Shown: piece by piece, positions 29,063-37,354 of the stretch
Numbering within the stretch: the first letter of the stretch is position 1
Layout: each line of letters begins with the position of its first letter
Assembly (NCBI RefSeq): GCF_000975135.1
Contig: NZ_BBRF01000001.1
Location: 808,380-872,379, forward strand
Direction of reading: 5' to 3'
Origin: Demequina aurantiaca
GTDB lineage: Bacteria > Actinomycetota > Actinomycetes > Actinomycetales > Demequinaceae
Length of the DNA stretch: 64,000 bases
The notes under the pieces: model-generated
Told to the model about the DNA's origin: nothing
Database searches by the model: none
What the model saw: only the letters and a program-made list of their open reading frames with translations
Position numbers and translations under genes: made by a program

Positions 29063-29284
29063 GCGGTTCGGTGCCAGTTCCGTTCGGTGTCAGGCCGTGC
29101 GGTGATACGTAGACCCAGTCACGTTGCTGTGAGGTGGCAGTTTCACGCGGTGACTCCCGCACGCGGTAGTGACGTGGCACCGTGGTGAGACTTGCGGTGG
29201 TGAAACGACACGGTGATGTTTCGATACGGTGTCTATTCAATACGGTGTCTTTTCAATGCGGTGTTGATTCAACGCAGTGACTTA
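29063..29284. repeat. Iteron-like array: about fourteen 16-bp units with CGGTG core
   Basis: The pentamer CGGTG or a one/two-base variant recurs at 29069, 29085, 29100, 29116 (CAGTC), 29132 (AGGTG), 29148, 29164 (CGGTA), 29180 (CCGTG), 29195, 29211, 29227, 29243, 29259 and 29275 (CAGTG). Spacing is 16 bp throughout except two steps of 15. The last five units (29205-29284) are best conserved, for example TCGATACGGTGTCTAT, TCAATACGGTGTCTTT and TCAATGCGGTGTTGAT. It ends 27 bp before a perfect parS. Period and arrangement resemble plasmid iterons; the binding protein is unknown. Confidence 0.8.
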
Positions 29285-29311
29285 TCGAGGCATCGACGCA
29301 TCGAAGGTCTG

Positions 29312-29327
29312 TGTTTCACGTGAAACA
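29312..29327. promoter_or_regulatory. parS site 3
   Basis: TGTTTCACGTGAAACA, perfect; symmetry continues three bases on each side (CTG ... CAG), giving an extended palindrome. Located between the 16-bp array and parA. Confidence 0.97.
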
Positions 29328-29777
29328 CAGGGGAAGCACGGTTTCCCCACATAGCGCGGGTTCGCATGAGGGCGCTACGGTAGTCGGGTTGCGTGTTTTC
29401 AGCAGTGGGGGCGTGAACTGATCAGCAATTGGTGGTCAATCGGCGTCCTGTTGGTGCACGAAGGGTGATGTGAAGCGAAGGCACACCGCCTCGATTGACT
29501 GCCACGGAGCGACGCGGGTGGAGACGTTGTCTTGAGGCGCAGTTCCTGAGTTGAGCGACGGTGGCGCAGTGGTGAGGCGCCGAGGCAACCATGGCCGGCT
29601 CTATGACGGATAGGATTTAGCAGGATCCAGCTAGCGGACGCCCGTTGAGTTCGCTCAGAATTGCTGGCCCCGAGTCGAAGTACTGCTCGGGATTCTTTAA
29701 CAAGTAGTTGCGACACCTCTTAGGGTGGCGTGCGGTGCGCTAGGGCCTCGGGTCAATGGCGCGGACAGGAGTAGTGC

Positions 29778-30992
29778 GTGACGGAGTCGACGCCCCTGAA
29801 TCAGGGCGGTGCAACAGCATCTGCAAACTCCACCAGCGACGAGCCGACGCCCATCGCGGGCTCGTCGTCCAAGGGTGGTCGGCGCGGAGTCCCCGTGTAC
29901 ACGCCGGTAGAGTCGGGACGAGTCGCTCGGGAGGTGGATTCCGGGGGCGCCGGGCCCCTGGGTGACGCTGCTACTCCTAAGGAAGCTCAAGCGGCCCTGC
30001 CCACGGGAGGTACTAGCGCCGGGGAGGGTTCCGACGTCGTCGACGCACTCAATGTTTCACGTGAAACTGCCGATGACGCATTCGCAGGAATCACCGAAGA
30101 CGACGAGAGCCCGTTGGCGAGGGAAATGATCGAGACCGAACGCAAGCGCCGCGCGCTTGAGGCGACGGACTTTCCCCGGCCTAAGAAGACCCGCATCATC
30201 ACCGTCACTAACCAAAAGGGCGGCGTGGGTAAGACCACGACCTCCGTGAACCTCGCCGCAGCGTTAGCCTCGCGGGGCGCCAATGTATTGGTGATCGACT
30301 CCGATCCTCAGGGCAACGCGTCGACCGCGCTGGGCGTTCCGCATCACGCAGGGACACCGTCGATCTACGACGTTCTCCTGGATGATGAGCCGATTTCCAA
30401 GGTCGCGCAGCGTTGCCCCGACATCGACACCCTGTGGTGCGTTCCTGCGACGATTGACCTTGCCGGCGCGGACATCGAACTCGTCTCAGTGGTCCGACGA
30501 GAATTCCGTCTCCACACGGCTATTCACGAACTCCTCAAGGGCGCGGGCAAGAACCTTGACTACATCTTCATTGACTGCCCGCCCAGCCTGGGGCTGCTGA
30601 CGCTCAATGCGATGGTGGTCTCCAACGAGGTGCTCATCCCCATTCAGTGCGAGTACTACGCGCTCGAGGGCCTCACGCAGCTCATTAAGACCGTCGATAT
30701 GGTCAAGAAGCACCTGAACCCGGAGATTCACGTCAGCACGATCGTGCTGACGATGTTCGATGCCCGCACCAATCTGGCACGCGAGGTCGCGTCCGAAGTG
30801 CGGTCGCACTTCCCGGAACAGACGCTTGAACAGACGATTCCGCGCAGCGTGCGGGTATCTGAGGCCCCCAGTTTCGCGCAAACCGTGATGACGTACGACC
30901 CCCACTCGACCGGTGCAGTCGCCTATCTGGCTGCAGCCAAGGACATTGCGGAACGCGGACAGACCGCTTCCGACCCAGGAGGACAGCTGTGA
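29778..30992 (+). CDS. parA: Chromosome segregation ATPase ParA
   Basis: 404 residues. Deviant Walker [10 protein letters not shown] at about 147-155 (start [11 protein letters not shown]), Walker A' near [12 protein letters not shown], and Walker [15 protein letters not shown]. About 135 residues precede the ATPase core: a Ser/Gly-rich and then acidic extension, longer than in most ParA. GTG 29778 has AGGAG 5 bp upstream. ParA moves ParB-bound origins along the nucleoid. parS 4 lies inside the N-terminal coding region. Stop overlaps parB. Confidence 0.96.
   Translation: MTESTPLNQGGATASANSTSDEPTPIAGSSSKGGRRGVPVYTPVESGRVAREVDSGGAGPLGDAATPKEAQAALPTGGTSAGEGSDVVDALNVSRETADDAFAGITEDDESPLAREMIETERKRRALEATDFPRPKKTRIITVTNQKGGVGKTTTSVNLAAALASRGANVLVIDSDPQGNASTALGVPHHAGTPSIYDVLLDDEPISKVAQRCPDIDTLWCVPATIDLAGADIELVSVVRREFRLHTAIHELLKGAGKNLDYIFIDCPPSLGLLTLNAMVVSNEVLIPIQCEYYALEGLTQLIKTVDMVKKHLNPEIHVSTIVLTMFDARTNLAREVASEVRSHFPEQTLEQTIPRSVRVSEAPSFAQTVMTYDPHSTGAVAYLAAAKDIAERGQTASDPGGQL
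30053..30068. promoter_or_regulatory. parS site 4 (inside parA)
   Basis: TGTTTCACGTGAAACT: 15 of 16 bases match the ParB site, within the parA extension (codes for NVSRET). Sites inside the parA/parB neighbourhood are common, so it is probably functional. Confidence 0.8.
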
Positions 30993-32041
30993 GCAAGCCA
31001 AAACGAGGACTAGGTCGTGGCCTGGGTGCGTTGATCCCCACTGAAGCGAGCCCGCAGGCGCCCTCCGGTCCGCGCCCCAGCGACGTCTTTTTTGGCGAGT
31101 CGGCCAAGGACCCGGCCCAGCAGCAGGCACCTGACACATCGGCGAGCGACACGCCGCCCCCAGCGACGGCGAGCGAGCCCATGTCGTCCGACGCGGGGGA
31201 GTCTGAGTCAACCCTGGTGCCCGTACCCGGAGCGACGTTCGCTCACATCGACCCCTACGCGGTGGTTCCCAACCCTCGTCAGCCACGGACGGTGTTCGAC
31301 GAGGAGGCCCTCGCTGAACTGGTCGGTTCTATTCGTGAGATCGGCGTGCTCCAGCCCATCGTGGTGCGCACCAACCCCACAGGTGAGGGATTTGAGCTCA
31401 TCATGGGTGAGCGCCGTCTGCGGGCGTCCAAGGAAGCCGGCCTGACGGAGATCCCCGCGATTGTCCGTGAGACCGAGGATGTGGACCTGCTTCGCGACGC
31501 GCTCGTGGAGAACTTGCACCGCAGTCAGCTCAACCCTCTCGAAGAGGCCGCTGCCTACCGCCAGCTCCTGGACGACTTCGGGATCACCCACGAGCAGCTT
31601 GCCGAGCGGATTTCTCGCTCACGCCCACAGATTTCCAATACGCTCCGCCTGCTGAAGCTTCCCCCGCCCGTGCAGCGCAGGGTCGCAGCGGGAGTCTTGA
31701 GCGCCGGACACGCCCGCGCCCTGCTGGGCCTCGACAACCCTGACGCAATGGACCAGCTGGCCACGCGCATCGTGGCGGAAGGACTTTCCGTGCGTGCCAC
31801 TGAGGAGGCCGTCACGCTAGGGGTGGAGGTCAAGCCCGAGAAGAAGGGTTCAGTGCGCTCAGGTGGCCACACTGCGGCGCTTGATGACCTCTCCGCTCGA
31901 CTAGGAGATCACCTCGACACTCGGGTGAAGGTGCAACTGGGTCGCGCTCGCGGGAAGATCACCATCGACTTCGCAACTGTTGAGGACCTCAATAGGCTCG
32001 TCGCCCTGATCGACCCGACGGACCCGGGCGTCTTTAAGTAG
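30989..32041 (+). CDS. parB: ParB CTPase / parS-binding protein
   Basis: 350 residues, GTG 30989 overlapping the par[17 protein letters not shown] opens the protein, the usual ParA-stimulating N-terminus. An 80-residue acidic linker follows, then Box [22 protein letters not shown], and [12 protein letters not shown] (CTP-binding region). The HTH runs through [24 protein letters not shown]-terminal dimerisation domain ends [12 protein letters not shown]. It spreads from parS and recruits SMC. Confidence 0.96.
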   Translation: MSKPKRGLGRGLGALIPTEASPQAPSGPRPSDVFFGESAKDPAQQQAPDTSASDTPPPATASEPMSSDAGESESTLVPVPGATFAHIDPYAVVPNPRQPRTVFDEEALAELVGSIREIGVLQPIVVRTNPTGEGFELIMGERRLRASKEAGLTEIPAIVRETEDVDLLRDALVENLHRSQLNPLEEAAAYRQLLDDFGITHEQLAERISRSRPQISNTLRLLKLPPPVQRRVAAGVLSAGHARALLGLDNPDAMDQLATRIVAEGLSVRATEEAVTLGVEVKPEKKGSVRSGGHTAALDDLSARLGDHLDTRVKVQLGRARGKITIDFATVEDLNRLVALIDPTDPGVFK

Positions 32042-32118
32042 ACAAGATCGTCCGTTAACGGGGTGAGGGCCAGCAATTTGCGCCAGATTAGACCCCGAAA
32101 AGTTGTGTGAGAGCGATT

Positions 32119-33054
32119 CTAAGCGCCGCGCCGCATTGCCTCGGTGGCAATTCGCTCGCAGATTGCGCCCAGATTGTCTCCTGACGCACCGACGGCCTGC
32201 GGAAACAGCGAGGTTTCTGTCATTCCGGGGGCGATATTGACGTCGATCACGTTCGCGGCGCCGTCACTGAGGATGATGTCGATCCGCGAGTAGTCCCGCA
32301 AACCAAGCTCTTGGTGCGTCATCAAGGCGGCCCTCTCGACCTGCTCGATCTCCTCGGCGCCTAGCCTGGCGGGTACGAAGTACTCGACACGGCCCGCGTT
32401 GTATCGGGCATCGTAGTCGTAAGGTCCGTTGCTGACGATCTCGACCGCGGGCAGTGAGCGTGCCTGGTCGCCGGTACCGACCACGGAGACAGCCACCTCG
32501 GTACCCACGAGCGCCTTCTCCACGAGGGCAGCCTCGCAATAGGCAAAACAGTGCACCATAGCTCGTGACAACTCGGAGCGTTCCGTCACAAGCGTCACGC
32601 CCAGCGCCGATCCGCCGCGGGCCGGCTTGACCACCAGCGGGAAGGAAAAGCTCTCCTCGACGGCATCCAACACGTGCTCGGCGCCCACGTCGCGGAATAG
32701 CGTCTGGGGCAGCGCAACACCGTGGGGCGTGGTGACGCCGGCACGACGGAGCACCTCTTTGGCGACGGGCTTGCTCCATGCGACACGCGCAATGCTCGAC
32801 GAGGTGCCCACAAAGGGCACACCCGTCAGCTCGAGCAGCGCCTGAAGGGACCCATCTTCACCGGCGGCGCCATGAAGTAACGGCCACACCACGCCATCGT
32901 CAATATCGCGCAAAGTTTCTACCACATTTGCATCAACGTCGCGCAATCGGGCCTTGACTCCACGCGCACGCAAAGCCTCGCGAACCCGCCGGCCCGATCG
33001 GACGGACACATCGCGTTCGTGCGACATGCCACCAGCCAGGATTGTGACATCCAT
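32119..33054 (-). CDS. D-alanine--D-alanine ligase-like ATP-grasp enzyme
   Basis: 311 residues. ATP-grasp core: LAGGMSHERDVSVRSGRRV (N-terminal substrate domain), FPLVVKPARGGSALGVTLV (about 143-161), and the metal-binding end DIILSDGAANVIDVNIAPGMTETSLFPQ. In Ddl this last motif is usually xxEVNTxPGMT; here it is VIDVNIAPGMT, keeping Asp-x-Asn. A short Ddl form. Such genes sit beside parB in many actinobacteria as a second Ddl paralogue. Likely makes D-Ala-D-Ala or a related dipeptide. ATG 33054 starts 20 bp after the aminotransferase stop. Confidence 0.85.
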   Translation of the reverse strand: MDVTILAGGMSHERDVSVRSGRRVREALRARGVKARLRDVDANVVETLRDIDDGVVWPLLHGAAGEDGSLQALLELTGVPFVGTSSSIARVAWSKPVAKEVLRRAGVTTPHGVALPQTLFRDVGAEHVLDAVEESFSFPLVVKPARGGSALGVTLVTERSELSRAMVHCFAYCEAALVEKALVGTEVAVSVVGTGDQARSLPAVEIVSNGPYDYDARYNAGRVEYFVPARLGAEEIEQVERAALMTHQELGLRDYSRIDIILSDGAANVIDVNIAPGMTETSLFPQAVGASGDNLGAICERIATEAMRRGA

Positions 33055-33074
33055 CAGTGCCTCCTTGGTAGTGC

Positions 33075-34376
33075 TCAGACGATGTTGGGTGAGGGGAAGT
33101 CGACTTGCCCTGAGGGCCGGCCACCATTGGTGCCGAAGATCTTGACGGTCTCGAGTTCGTCGTCGATGACGCCCGCTAGGCGTCGCACGCCCTCTCGGAT
33201 CGCCTCAGGCGTCGGGTAGCAGTAGGACAGGCGCATGAAGTTGGCGCCCTGTCCGTCGTAATAGAACGCGGTGCCCGGAACATACGCGACACGCGCCGTC
33301 ACCGCACGCGGCAGCATCGCCTTGGAATCCAGGCCGTCGGGAAGCTTGACCCATACGTAGAAACCGCCGTCGGGAACGTTCCACGACGCAGACGGAATGT
33401 ACTCCTCGAGCGCACGAATCATGGCATCTCGGCGCTCCCGATACTGCTCACGGAACTTCTTGATCTGACCCTTCCAGTCCGCGTGCGTGAGGTAGGTCGA
33501 AATGGCAAGCTGCGAGGCATTGGAGGGGCAAAGAATGGCGGCCTCGGAGGCGAGAACCAACTTCTCGCGGACGGCGTGAGGCGCGACGGCCCACCCGACA
33601 CGGAAACCAGGAGCGAAGGTCTTGGAGAATGACCCCAGGTAAACCACGCCATCTTCAGACATTGAGCGCATCGCGGGAAGCGGCTCGCGGTCAAAGCCGA
33701 GCAACCCATACGGGTTGTCCTCGAGGACCAGGACGCCGTAGCGGGCGCAAATTTCCAGTACCTTTGGCCGACGCTCAAGCGACAGGGTCACGCCGCCAGG
33801 GTTGTGATAGTTGGGCACCGTGTAGAGAAACTTCACCCGTTTACCGTCGGCCTTGAGCGCGGCGAGGGTGGTTTCGAGGTCCTCCGGGATGAGCCCGTCG
33901 GCGTCCATGGGCGTGTGAACGACCTCCGCCTCGTGGGCACGGAACACTCCCAGGGCGCCCACATAGGACGGGGCCTCGGCAACCACCACGTCACCCGGAT
34001 CGATGAAGATATTGGTGACCAGGTCCAAAGCCTGCTGCGAGCCGGTGGTCACTACAACATCGTCCGCATGGGCGTTGATGCCCTCGAGCTCCATCACCTC
34101 GACAATGTGCTCGCGCAACTCCTCGTGACCCTGACCGGACCCGTACTGAAGTGACTTCTCACCGCGCTCGACGACGAGGCGCTTCATCATCTCGCCGATT
34201 TCCTCAAGGGGGAGTCCGCCGATGTAGGGCATGCCGCCTGCGAGAGAGACTACCTCTGGCCTGTCGACCACCGAAAACAGCGCACGCACCTCTGAGGCGC
34301 GCATGTTGTGGGCTCGCGCGGCGTACGAGTCAAACCAGGGGTCGAGTCGGCTGCCACGGGATTCGGACGCGTTCAT
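33075..34376 (-). CDS. PLP-dependent aminotransferase (class I/II, 2-aminoadipate type)
   Basis: 433 residues. Fold-type I aminotransferase with GSQQALDLVTNIFIDPGD, EAPSYVGALGVFRAHEAEVVHTPMD, YTVPNYHNPGGVTLSLERR and the PLP lysine in YLGSFSKTFAPGFRVGWAVAP. Related to LysN/ARO8-type and MocR C-terminal domains but has no DNA-binding domain. Substrate unknown. It is a conserved neighbour of parB and the thioredoxin genes in actinobacteria, and is in one run with the Ddl-like gene. Confidence 0.88.
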   Translation of the reverse strand: MNASESRGSRLDPWFDSYAARAHNMRASEVRALFSVVDRPEVVSLAGGMPYIGGLPLEEIGEMMKRLVVERGEKSLQYGSGQGHEELREHIVEVMELEGINAHADDVVVTTGSQQALDLVTNIFIDPGDVVVAEAPSYVGALGVFRAHEAEVVHTPMDADGLIPEDLETTLAALKADGKRVKFLYTVPNYHNPGGVTLSLERRPKVLEICARYGVLVLEDNPYGLLGFDREPLPAMRSMSEDGVVYLGSFSKTFAPGFRVGWAVAPHAVREKLVLASEAAILCPSNASQLAISTYLTHADWKGQIKKFREQYRERRDAMIRALEEYIPSASWNVPDGGFYVWVKLPDGLDSKAMLPRAVTARVAYVPGTAFYYDGQGANFMRLSYCYPTPEAIREGVRRLAGVIDDELETVKIFGTNGGRPSGQVDFPSPNIV

Positions 34377-34470
34377 GCGAGCCAGTCTCCCACGCCGCGG
34401 CCACTCACAACAGCATCGGCGGCGGTCAAATGACGCGAGGCGCCAGTATGGCGCCCCGCGGCACCTGGAC

Positions 34471-35790
34471 TTAGGCCAAAACCTCGTCGATGTAGCCCGT
34501 CAGCGTGGGCTTGGGCTTCGCTCCGGTAACCGACTTGACGATCGAGCCGTTCTTGAAGAAGTTCAGCGTCGGGATAGACGTCACGCCGTATGCCATCGCG
34601 AGCTCCGGGTTGGCATCGGTGTCGATCTTCACGATCTTGACCTTGCCGGCGTACTCAGAGGCGATCTCGTCCAAGATGGGTGCCACGGCGCGGCACGGAC
34701 CGCACCACGTTGCCCAGAAGTCCACGAGCACCGGAATGTCGGACTCGAGTACCTCGGCCTTGAAGGTGTCCTCGGACGCGGCGACAGGGGACGTGAGGAC
34801 GGCGGCCGCGGGGGCCTCCTCCTCGACCACCACGGCGTCGCCCGATGCGACGGCTGAGTCCTCGAGAGCGTCCAGGTAGTGCTGGGCGTCCAGGGCTGCG
34901 GCGCAACCTGAGCCCGCGGCGGTGATGGCCTGGCGGTAACGGTTGTCCACCAGGTCGCCGGCCGCGAACACACCGGCCACGTTGGTCGCGGTGGTGCGAC
35001 CCTGGACGAGGACGTAGCCCTCGGCGTCGGTGTCGATGACGTCGGTCAGAAGCTCGGAGCGGGGAATGTGGCCGATGGCGACAAACAGTCCGGTGGCCGC
35101 GATGGTGCGCTCCTCGCCGGACTCGACGTTCTTGACGATCACGCCGGAGACCTTGTCGCCGCCCTCGATGCCGACCACCTCAGAGTTCCACTCGAACTCG
35201 ATCTTGGGGTCGTTTGCCGCACGGTCGGCCATGATCTTGGAAGCGCGCAGCTCGCCGCGGCGGTGGACCAGCGTCACCTTGGAAGCAAAGCGCGTGAGAA
35301 AGGTAGCCTCCTCGACGGCAGAGTCGCCGCCACCGACCACCACGACCTCCTGGTCGCGGAAGAAGAAGCCGTCGCACGTCGCGCACCAGGAGACGCCCTT
35401 GCCACTGAGACGCTTCTCATCCTCGAGGCCGAGTTCGCGGTACGCGGAGCCGGTCGAGAGGATGATTGCCTTGGCGGAGAAGGTCTTGCCCATGCCGGTG
35501 GTCACCGTCTTGACGTCGCCCTCAAGCGACATCTCGGTGACGTCGTCAAAGAGTACCTCGGCACCAAAGCGCTCAGCCTGTGCCTGCAGCGTCTCCATGA
35601 GTTCGGGGCCCTGGATTCCCTCGACGAAGCCGGGGAAGTTTTCTACCTCGGTGGTGTTCATGAGGGCTCCGCCAGCGGTGACGGAACCGGCGACCACCAG
35701 GGGCTCCAGTCCGGCGCGCGCGGCGTAGATGGCGGCCGTGTAACCGGCGGGGCCGGATCCGACGATGATGACGTTGCGGGTGTCGCTCAC
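34471..35790 (-). CDS. trxB: Thioredoxin reductase-thioredoxin fusion (TrxB-TrxA)
   Basis: 439 residues in one frame. Residues 1 to about 310 are thioredoxin reductase: FAD motif GSGPAG (11-16), redox pair Cys136-Cys139 in [13 protein letters not shown] motif [10 protein letters not shown] (about 153), and [19 protein letters not shown] near the end. A linker of about 25 residues, rich in Ala/Val/Glu ([20 protein letters not shown]), leads to a full thioredoxin with [11 protein letters not shown] (Trp362-Cys366) and [11 protein letters not shown]. In most actinobacteria these are two adjacent genes. GTG start, AAGGAAG upstream. Fusion means electrons pass from NADPH to substrate within one chain, as in Mycobacterium leprae. 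Confidence 0.95.
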   Translation of the reverse strand: MSDTRNVIIVGSGPAGYTAAIYAARAGLEPLVVAGSVTAGGALMNTTEVENFPGFVEGIQGPELMETLQAQAERFGAEVLFDDVTEMSLEGDVKTVTTGMGKTFSAKAIILSTGSAYRELGLEDEKRLSGKGVSWCATCDGFFFRDQEVVVVGGGDSAVEEATFLTRFASKVTLVHRRGELRASKIMADRAANDPKIEFEWNSEVVGIEGGDKVSGVIVKNVESGEERTIAATGLFVAIGHIPRSELLTDVIDTDAEGYVLVQGRTTATNVAGVFAAGDLVDNRYRQAITAAGSGCAAALDAQHYLDALEDSAVASGDAVVVEEEAPAAAVLTSPVAASEDTFKAEVLESDIPVLVDFWATWCGPCRAVAPILDEIASEYAGKVKIVKIDTDANPELAMAYGVTSIPTLNFFKNGSIVKSVTGAKPKPTLTGYIDEVLA

Positions 35791-35885
35791 AGTGACTTCC
35801 TTGCTTGGGTTTGGCGGTAAGTGTATAGCCGTAGTTCGTAACAGCAGCCCGCCTGGATGTGTTCCCGCCTCTGAGGCATCGCGTC

Positions 35886-37322
35886 CTATTCGTCGCCCGG
35901 CTCGGCGGAGGCCGATGCGGAAGCGGAGGGTGAGGGGGAAGGAGAGTGGGTAAACGCCGGATAGGTGTTCTGGGGCGAGTCCGGGCCAAGAACATCGGGG
36001 TCAAGAGGTGTCTTGAGCATCGAGAAGGCCCATACCGAGATCACAATGACCGCGATGACAAACAGGGGAAGAAGGACCGGCGCGGCCTTAATGGGTCCGG
36101 CGCGATTGGCACGAGCGTGTGCGTGTTCAAGGCGGCGCGTCAGTCCCTCGGAACTTGGCCACCGGTGATGTAGCCGTTCGAGCAGTGCCTCCCACACGGA
36201 GGTGGTGTTGTTCACGTCCTGGACGTCGACCATCTCGTCGAACTCATACAGGTCGTGAAGTTCGTTCGCGCCCAGTGGCTCGTCGACCTCTGGGTGGCTC
36301 TCCAGCACTTCCCGCAGAATGGGAGCGTCATCGTGAGCCGCGGGGTCAGCGTCGTCCGTGTCGGGGACTACCCCCAGCTTCGACTTCGCGTCGATTTTTG
36401 CAAGAGAGGAACTGAGTTCGGCATCCGAGCGTTCGTCGGCCAAATCCGCCTGTGCGGCGTGATCGGCACGCGAAAGGGCATCGGCTCCCACAATGATGCC
36501 GCCGGCGACGTCGCCGCCCGGTTCGGCGGCCTCACGTGCCTCGCGCGCCTGACGCTCGAGGGTAGCGGCCGGGAGAGCGGGCATGCCGCGCACGATGGTG
36601 GGGAAGTCTCTCAGGATTCGGGAGTCGATGGGGGTAAGCGAATGCAACACCGAGTCGAGCGTCACAGGTCCCGTGCCATCGATCACATGCACGCACAGCT
36701 TGCGCCCGCGTACCCCCAGGTCTGAGGGAAGGTCGCGTTCGGTGGCTGAGTCCGCTTCGACCCCGGTGACGGCGGCGAGGTAGAGCTTGCCGAGCGCCCG
36801 CGCGTCAGTGGCCTCATTGGCTCCGCGCCCCACACCAGCTTGCATGGCGAGCTCGCCGTCGACGGCGAGGCCCGAGACTGTCACGCGGCCGTTGTTGGCG
36901 ACGGTGATCGACGACGATCGCAGATATCCATGGTGGATTCCCTCGTCAGCGGCCTTCTCGAGTGCTCGCGCCGCATCGCCGATGATGGTCCCGGCAATTC
37001 TGGCGGGTACCCGGCGGCGCGTGAGGAGGTCCGCGAACGGCAGCCCTTCGGGAAGGTCCGTCACCATGTAGGTCCAGGATTCCTCGTCGATCCGCTCACG
37101 ACCGGAGGCGAGCACACGGAGAAGACGGGGGTCGCGCACGCGGGCGGCGGCAGCGGCCGCTTGGCGCACCGCTGACGGTGCGAGCGCGGTAATGACATCG
37201 ACGCGCACGTCGCGGTGCAATCGGCTGTCATGCGCGGTGAAGCGCTCGAGACCGGGAACGTCCACGGCCTCAGTGTTGAGGAGCGTGAAACGGCGCGCGA
37301 GCCTCGCTCCGATGTGCACCAC
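35886..37322 (-). CDS. Membrane-anchored pseudokinase next to murJ
   Basis: 478 residues. The N-terminal about 260 resemble a Ser/Thr kinase fold but with key residues lost: the HRD loop reads [20 protein letters not shown] and the DFG site VSGLAVDG. A linker of about 150 residues rich in Asp/Glu/Ala follows, then one membrane helix (about 425-445, [23 protein letters not shown]) and an extracellular Pro/Ser/Ala tail. This corresponds to the C-terminal half of mycobacterial MviN, where the pseudokinase domain controls MurJ through FhaA; here it is a separate gene 32 bp after murJ. Regulatory role inferred. Confidence 0.82.
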   Translation of the reverse strand: MVHIGARLARRFTLLNTEAVDVPGLERFTAHDSRLHRDVRVDVITALAPSAVRQAAAAAARVRDPRLLRVLASGRERIDEESWTYMVTDLPEGLPFADLLTRRRVPARIAGTIIGDAARALEKAADEGIHHGYLRSSSITVANNGRVTVSGLAVDGELAMQAGVGRGANEATDARALGKLYLAAVTGVEADSATERDLPSDLGVRGRKLCVHVIDGTGPVTLDSVLHSLTPIDSRILRDFPTIVRGMPALPAATLERQAREAREAAEPGGDVAGGIIVGADALSRADHAAQADLADERSDAELSSSLAKIDAKSKLGVVPDTDDADPAAHDDAPILREVLESHPEVDEPLGANELHDLYEFDEMVDVQDVNNTTSVWEALLERLHHRWPSSEGLTRRLEHAHARANRAGPIKAAPVLLPLFVIAVIVISVWAFSMLKTPLDPDVLGPDSPQNTYPAFTHSPSPSPSASASASAEPGDE

Positions 37323-37354
37323 TAAAGTCCCCTTAAGCCCAATTTGTCCTGCAA

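Larger units (their letters stand above)
28390..29777. other. 1.39-kb non-coding centromere region upstream of parA
   Basis: No frame in this interval shows a plausible protein, ribosome site or codon bias. It contains DnaA boxes at 28422-28442, a hairpin GTGCGGCG/CGCCGCAC at 28515-28536, parS at 28545 and 29312, a 15-bp-spaced direct repeat AAACGGGCGC at 28847 and 28862, and a long 16-bp repeat array at 29063-29284. The density of protein-binding motifs suggests an origin-proximal centromere or regulatory platform rather than lost genes. Confidence 0.75.

Noticed and set aside
29399..29716. 105-codon minus-strand frame in the rsmG-parA gap
   Set aside because: No ribosome site, no recognisable sequence; composition of random high-GC DNA.
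34440..34456. GGCGCCA-GTA-TGGCGCC hairpin downstream of the trxB-trxA fusion
   Set aside because: Only 7 bp with no T-run; too weak to call a terminator.
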